In this document: one piece after another, positions 59,869-64,000 of the stretch
Layout of the letters: every line of letters begins with the position of its first letter
Position numbering within the stretch: the first letter of the stretch is position 1
DNA from: Lolium rigidum
Taxonomy: Eukaryota; Streptophyta; Magnoliopsida; Poales; Poaceae
Reading direction: 5' to 3'
Assembly (NCBI RefSeq): GCF_022539505.1
Contig: NC_061514.1
Coordinates: 327,777,090-327,841,089, forward strand
Length of the DNA stretch: 64,000 bases
Translations under genes and position numbers: made by a program
Notes under the pieces: model-generated
What the model was told of the DNA's origin: nothing
Seen by the model: the letters and a program-made list of their open reading frames with translations, nothing else
Databases searched by the model: none

Positions 59869-61331
59869 CTAAAGCAATGGGATCATCATCCCCAATGTTG
59901 GAAAAAATTTCAGCAGGTTTATCACGAGCGGTTTCAAGCAGTTTCGGAGCAATTTTGCACGCTTTGCACTAGAAGTGGAAACATTGCCAACACCAATTAT
60001 TTTACCATTAATAGTAGGAGGTGCAGCAACATGTGGAGCATTAGCATTGCTAGTGGTGGTAATAGTCCAAACTTTAGCTACATTATTCTCTTTAGCAAGT
60101 TTTTCATTTTCTTCTCTTTCCCACCTAGCATGCAATTCGGCCATCAATCTTATATTCTCATTAATTCTAACTTGGATGGCATTTGCTGTAGTAACAATTT
60201 TATTTTAAATATCCCTATTAGGCATAACTTTCGATTTCAAAAGATCAACATCAGAGGCAAGACTATCAACCTTAGAAGCGAGAATATCAATTTTATTGAG
60301 CTTTTCCTCAACAGATTTGTTAAAAGCAGTTTGTGTGCTAATAAATTCTTTAAGCATAGCTTCAAGTCCAGGGGGTGTGTTCCTATTATTGTTGTAAGAA
60401 TTCCCATAAGAATTACCATAACCGTTCCCATTATTATAAGGATATGGCCTATAGTTATTACTAGAATTGTTCCGGTAAGCATTGTTGTTGAAATTATTAT
60501 TTTTAATGAAGTTCACATCAACATGTTCTTCTTGGGCAACCAATGAAGCTAATGGAACATTATTAGGATCAACATTAGTCCTATCATTCACAAGCATAGA
60601 CATAATAGCATCAATCTTATCACTCAAGGAAGAGGTTTCTTCGACGAGAATTTACCTTCTTACCTTGTGGAGCTCTTTCCGTGTGCCATTCAGAGTAATT
60701 AATCATCATATTATCAAGGAGCTTTGTTGCTTCACCAAGAGTTATGGACATAAAGGTACCTCCAGCGGCTGAATCCAATAGGTTCCGCGAAGAAAAGTTC
60801 AGTTCTGCATAAAAGGTTCGGATGATCATCCAAGTAGTCAGTCCATGGGTTGGGCAATTTTTAACCAAAGATTTCATTCTTTCCCAAGCTTGTGCAACAT
60901 GCTCATTATCTAATTGCTTGAAATTCATTATGCTACTTCTGAAAGATATAATTTTTGCAGGGGGATAATAGCTACCAATAAAAGCATCCTTGCATTCAGT
61001 CCATGAATCAATACTATTCTTAGGCAGAGATAGCAACCAATCTTTAGCTCTTCCTCTTAATGAGAAAAGAAACAATTTTAATTTTATAATGTCACCATCT
61101 ACATCTTTATACTTTTGCATTTCACACAATTCAACAAAATTATTGAGATGGGCAGCAGCATCATCGAACTAACACCGAGAAAATTGCTCTCGCATAACAA
61201 GATTCGATGAAAGCGGGTTTAATTTCAAAGAATTCTACTGTAGTAGCAGGTGGAGCAATAGGTGTGCATAAGAAATCATTATTATTTGTGGTTGTGAAGT
61301 CACACAACTTAGTATTTTCAGGAGTGGCCAT
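59869..61331 (-). pseudogene. E2 gag, Athila-type, several frameshifts
   Basis: Starts at ATG 61331 (MATPENTKLCDFTTTNNNDF), breaks near 61165, and resumes at 61129 with DGDIIKLKLFLFSLRGRAKD, WLLSLPKNSIDSW, FKQLDNEHVAQAWERMKSLV and CPTHGL, the typical Athila capsid patch. Another break lies near 60635. The tail, 60627-60205, is Asn-rich (NNFNNNAYRNNSSNN) with a heptad-like EKLNKIDILASKVDSLASDV. A stop near 60205 precedes ARWEREENEKLAKENNVAKV. No zinc knuckle was found. Inactive. Confidence 0.82.
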
Positions 61332-61556
61332 TTTAGCAGTAGTAAATAAAGCAAACTAGATAAAGTAAATGCAAGTAACTAATTTTTTTGTGTTTTTGAT
61401 ATAGAGTGCAATAAAGTAAATAAAGTAAAACTAGCAACTAATTTTTTTGTATTTTGATATAATGCAGCAAACAAAGTAGTAAATAAAATAAAGCAATACA
61501 AAAACAAAGTAAAGAGATTGGATTGTGGAGACTCCCCTTGCAGCGTGTCTTGATCT

Positions 61557-61573
61557 CCCCGGCAACGGCGCCA
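61557..61573 (-). promoter_or_regulatory. E2 primer-binding site, tRNA-Asp
   Basis: On the minus strand TGGCGCCGTTGCCGGGG, perfectly complementary to the 3' end of plant tRNA-Asp, lies 11 bp inside the 5' LTR. Confidence 0.9.
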
Positions 61574-61584
61574 GAAAACAGTCT

Positions 61585-63179
61585 TGATACGCGTACAGCA
61601 CGCGTCCGTTGGGAACCCCAAGAGGAAGGTGTGATGCGTACAGCGGCAAGTTTTCCCTCGATAAGAAACCAAGGTTTATCGAACCGGTAGGGAGCCAAGA
61701 AGCACGTTGAAGGTTGATGGCGGCGGGATGTAGTGCGGCGCAACACCGGGGATTCCGGCGCCAACGTGGAACCTGCACAACACAACCAAAGTACTTTGCC
61801 TCAACGAAACGAGTGAGGTTGTCAATCTCACCGGCTTGCTGTAACAAAGGATTAGATGTATAGTGTGGATGATGATTGTTTGCAAAGAACAGTAAAGAAC
61901 AATAGCAGCAGATTGTATTTCAGATGTAAACAATGGACCGGGGTCCACAGTTCACTAGAGGTGTCTCTCCCATAAGATAAATAGCATGTTGGGTGAACAA
62001 ATTACAGTCGGGCAATTGACAAATAGAGAGGGCATAACAATGCACATACATGATATGATGAATATTGTGAGATTTAATTGGGCATTACGACAAAGTACAT
62101 AGACCGCTATCCGGCATGCATCTATGCCTAAAAAGTCCACCTTCGGGTTATCATCCGAACCCCTTCCAGTATTAAGTTGCAAAACAACGGACAATTGCAT
62201 TAAGTATGGTGCGTAATGTAATCAATAACTACATCCTCGGACATAGCATCAATGTTTTATCCCTAGTGGCAACAGCACATCCACAACCTTAGAACTTTCC
62301 GTCACTATCCCAGATTTAATGGAGGCATGAACCCACTATCGAGCATAAATACTCCCTCTTGGAGTTAAGAGCAAAAACTTGGCCAGAGCCTCTACTAATA
62401 ACGGAGAGCATGCAAGATCATAAACAACACATAGGTAATAGATTGATAATCAACATAACATAGTATTCTCTATCCATCGGATCCCGACAAACACAACATA
62501 TAGAATTACAGATAGATGATCTTGATCATGTTAGGCAGCTCACAAGGTCCGACAATGAAGCACATGAGGAGAAGACAACCATCTAGCTACTGCTATGGAC
62601 CCATAGTCCAGGGGTGAACTACTCACTCATCACTCCGGAGGCGACCATGGCGGTGAAGAGTCCTCCGGGAGATGATTCCCCTCTCCGGCAGGGTGCCGGA
62701 GGTGATCTCCGAAATCCCCCGAGATGGGATTGGCGGCGGCGGCGTCTCGGTAAGGTTTTCCGTATCGTGGCTCTCGGTACTGGGGGTTTCGCGACGAAGG
62801 CTTTAAGTAGGCGGAAGGGCAACGCGGGGGGCCACACGAGGGCCCCACACGCCAGGGCCGCGCGGCCAGGGCCCAGGCCGCGCCGCCCTGTTGTGTCGAC
62901 GCCTCGTGGCCCCACTTCCTTTCCCCCTCGGTCTTCTGGAAGCTTCCTGCAAAAATAGGACCACGGGCGTTGATTTCGTCCAATTCCGAGAATATTTCCT
63001 TTGTAGGATTTCTGAAACCAAAAACGAGTAGAAAACGACAAGCGGCTCTTCGGCATCTCGTTAGTAGGTTAGTGTCGGAAAATGCATAAATACGACATAT
63101 AATGTGTATAAAACATGTAGATATCATCAATAATGTGGCATGGAACATAAGAAATTATCGATACGTCGGAGACGTATCA
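61585..63179 (-). repeat. E2 right LTR (5' LTR in sense)
   Basis: Counterpart of 55035-56634 with scattered substitutions and small indels. Confidence 0.92.
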
Positions 63180-64000
63180 GTCGTCACCGTCGGGGAGAAG
63201 CACGTGCTGGAGCGGCGGAGGTAGGGGGTCGGCGGCGTGCTGGAGCTCCGGCGAGGGGCGACGCTGGTGCTAGGCGATGTTGTCGTGGAAGGGGAAGAAG
63301 ATGGCGCAGACGGCGTCTCCAATGGTGGTCGCAATCGGCGGCGGTGATCTCAGCTCCTCCGCGGGCTCCGGCGACAAATTGAGCAGCTCCCGTGGCTAAT
63401 TGGGTGAGAGGAGTGGACGAGGAGGATCAGAGAGGTGAGGCGAGCTGGTTGGTGTGAAGAAATCATCAAGGGGGAGCCGTATTTATAGGAGGAAGGGGGT
63501 GGCCGTGGCGCTCGGGGCAGGTCGACGGCGAGGTCGTCGTTCCAGGGCTGTGAAGGGGCACGTGATGGGCGCGTCGGATAGGCGACGTCTAGGCGATGCT
63601 AGTGAGCGTGATGGCACGGTGGATGATGGTCTGAGGCGTGCTGGCGAGGTTCGAGTGCTCGCAGTACCGTGGCGGCAAGGGTTCGATCATGGCGACGGCG
63701 ACAGGTCCTCTACGAGCTAGTGAGCTTGTCTACGGGGTAGAGGAGGTGGTGGCAAGGCTCGATGCGAGAGGTAGGCGTGCGGGGGTGTACTGAGGCGACG
63801 GCACGACTTGTCGCTCTGGCGCGTCCAGGACGTGTCCGTGCGCGCTCACCGCGTGCCTGGCATGGTTCTGGGCGTGCAGCGTGTGGCCAATGCCGTGCTC
63901 TCCTTCGACTAGGGCTGGTACGAGCATGCTCACGGGAGTGTGGGCGTGCTTGCTGACATGGTGAGATGGATAGGAGAGGACCAGGGCGATTGAGTGCTTG

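Larger units (their letters stand above)
55035..63179 (-). mobile_element. E2: complete Athila-lineage element, gag-protease only (Sabrina-like)
   Basis: Target duplication GTCGT at 55030-55034 and 63180-63184. LTRs are 55035-56634 (1600 bp) and 61585-63179 (1595 bp), nearly identical, starting TGATACGCGTACAGC and ending CGGAGACGTATCA. The primer-binding site is tRNA-Asp. Gag and protease remnants are next to it. Between protease and the polypurine tract is about 2.6 kb of noncoding sequence shared with E1, with no reverse transcriptase or integrase. The family name is from recall. Confidence 0.92.
43031..64000 (-). mobile_element. T: large gag-only Gypsy element (chromovirus/Tekay-like), runs off the window
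   Basis: The left LTR is 43031-50237. The internal region is only 2.24 kb (50238-52479). The right LTR starts at 52480 and is incomplete at the window end. The sense strand is minus: the primer-binding site lies beside the right LTR and the polypurine tract beside the left. With nested insertions removed, the left LTR is about 4.94 kb. Internal coding is one extra ORF plus gag; protease, reverse transcriptase, RNase H and integrase are absent. This fits the TR-GAG class of non-autonomous elements. The left target site is probably CATTG (43026-43030). Confidence 0.88.
52480..64000 (-). repeat. T right LTR (5' LTR in sense), with E2 inside, incomplete
   Basis: LTR sequence is 52480-55034 and 63185-64000. 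Position 64000 corresponds to about 48677 in the left LTR, so about 1.56 kb should lie outside the window. The minus-strand TATA motif recurs at about 63479-63488. Confidence 0.9.

Overview
This is a nuclear plant DNA window. The repeat content points to a Triticeae grass (wheat, barley, rye or goatgrass type): an Angela/BARE-like Copia solo LTR, Athila-lineage elements with the common Triticeae terminal sequences, a chromovirus-like Gypsy element, a CACTA element, a Stowaway MITE and an Au SINE tail. No intact, full-length host gene is visible. All gene models below are partial or broken. Species and family names come from recall of typical sequences, not from a database search.

Layout. 1-3.7 kb: a Myb/SANT-like pseudogene split by a solo LTR (331-2092) and a non-autonomous hAT-like element (2215-2844), then a frameshifted viroplasmin/RNase H1 N-terminal-like fragment. 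4.5-16.9 kb: duplication unit A, with a minus-strand first exon of an ankyrin-repeat gene, a 5'-truncated LINE, a second LINE derivative, an LTR retrotransposon nested in it (E1, 8804-15425), and the C-terminal part of a CYP71-type P450. 17-32.8 kb: a low-TE stretch with no recognisable protein, several local direct duplications and a promoter-like site at its right end. 32.8-35.5 kb: unit C, a shorter copy of the ankyrin/P450 pair that lacks both LINE insertions. 35.5-38.7 kb: the 3' part of a Tat-lineage Gypsy element with an antisense spliced ORF. 38.7-39.0 kb: GC-rich DNA with a palindrome. 39.03-43.03 kb: unit B, a near copy of unit A with both LINEs. 43.03 kb to the end: a large gag-only Gypsy element (T) with LTRs of about 4.9 kb. 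Its left LTR carries a CACTA element (43893-46156) and its right LTR carries a complete Athila-type element (E2, 55035-63179).

Reading the history. Units A and B share two LINE insertions for which unit C is an empty site, so A and B split after those insertions and C before. E1 then entered A, and T entered the same LINE in B. CACTA and E2 entered different LTRs of T afterwards. Target-site duplications were found for the solo LTR (AAGGT), the hAT-like element (8 bp, one mismatch), E1 (GGGAG), E2 (GTCGT), CACTA (GAA) and both LINEs (17 and 15 bp). None of the LTR elements carries reverse transcriptase or integrase, so all would depend on partners elsewhere.
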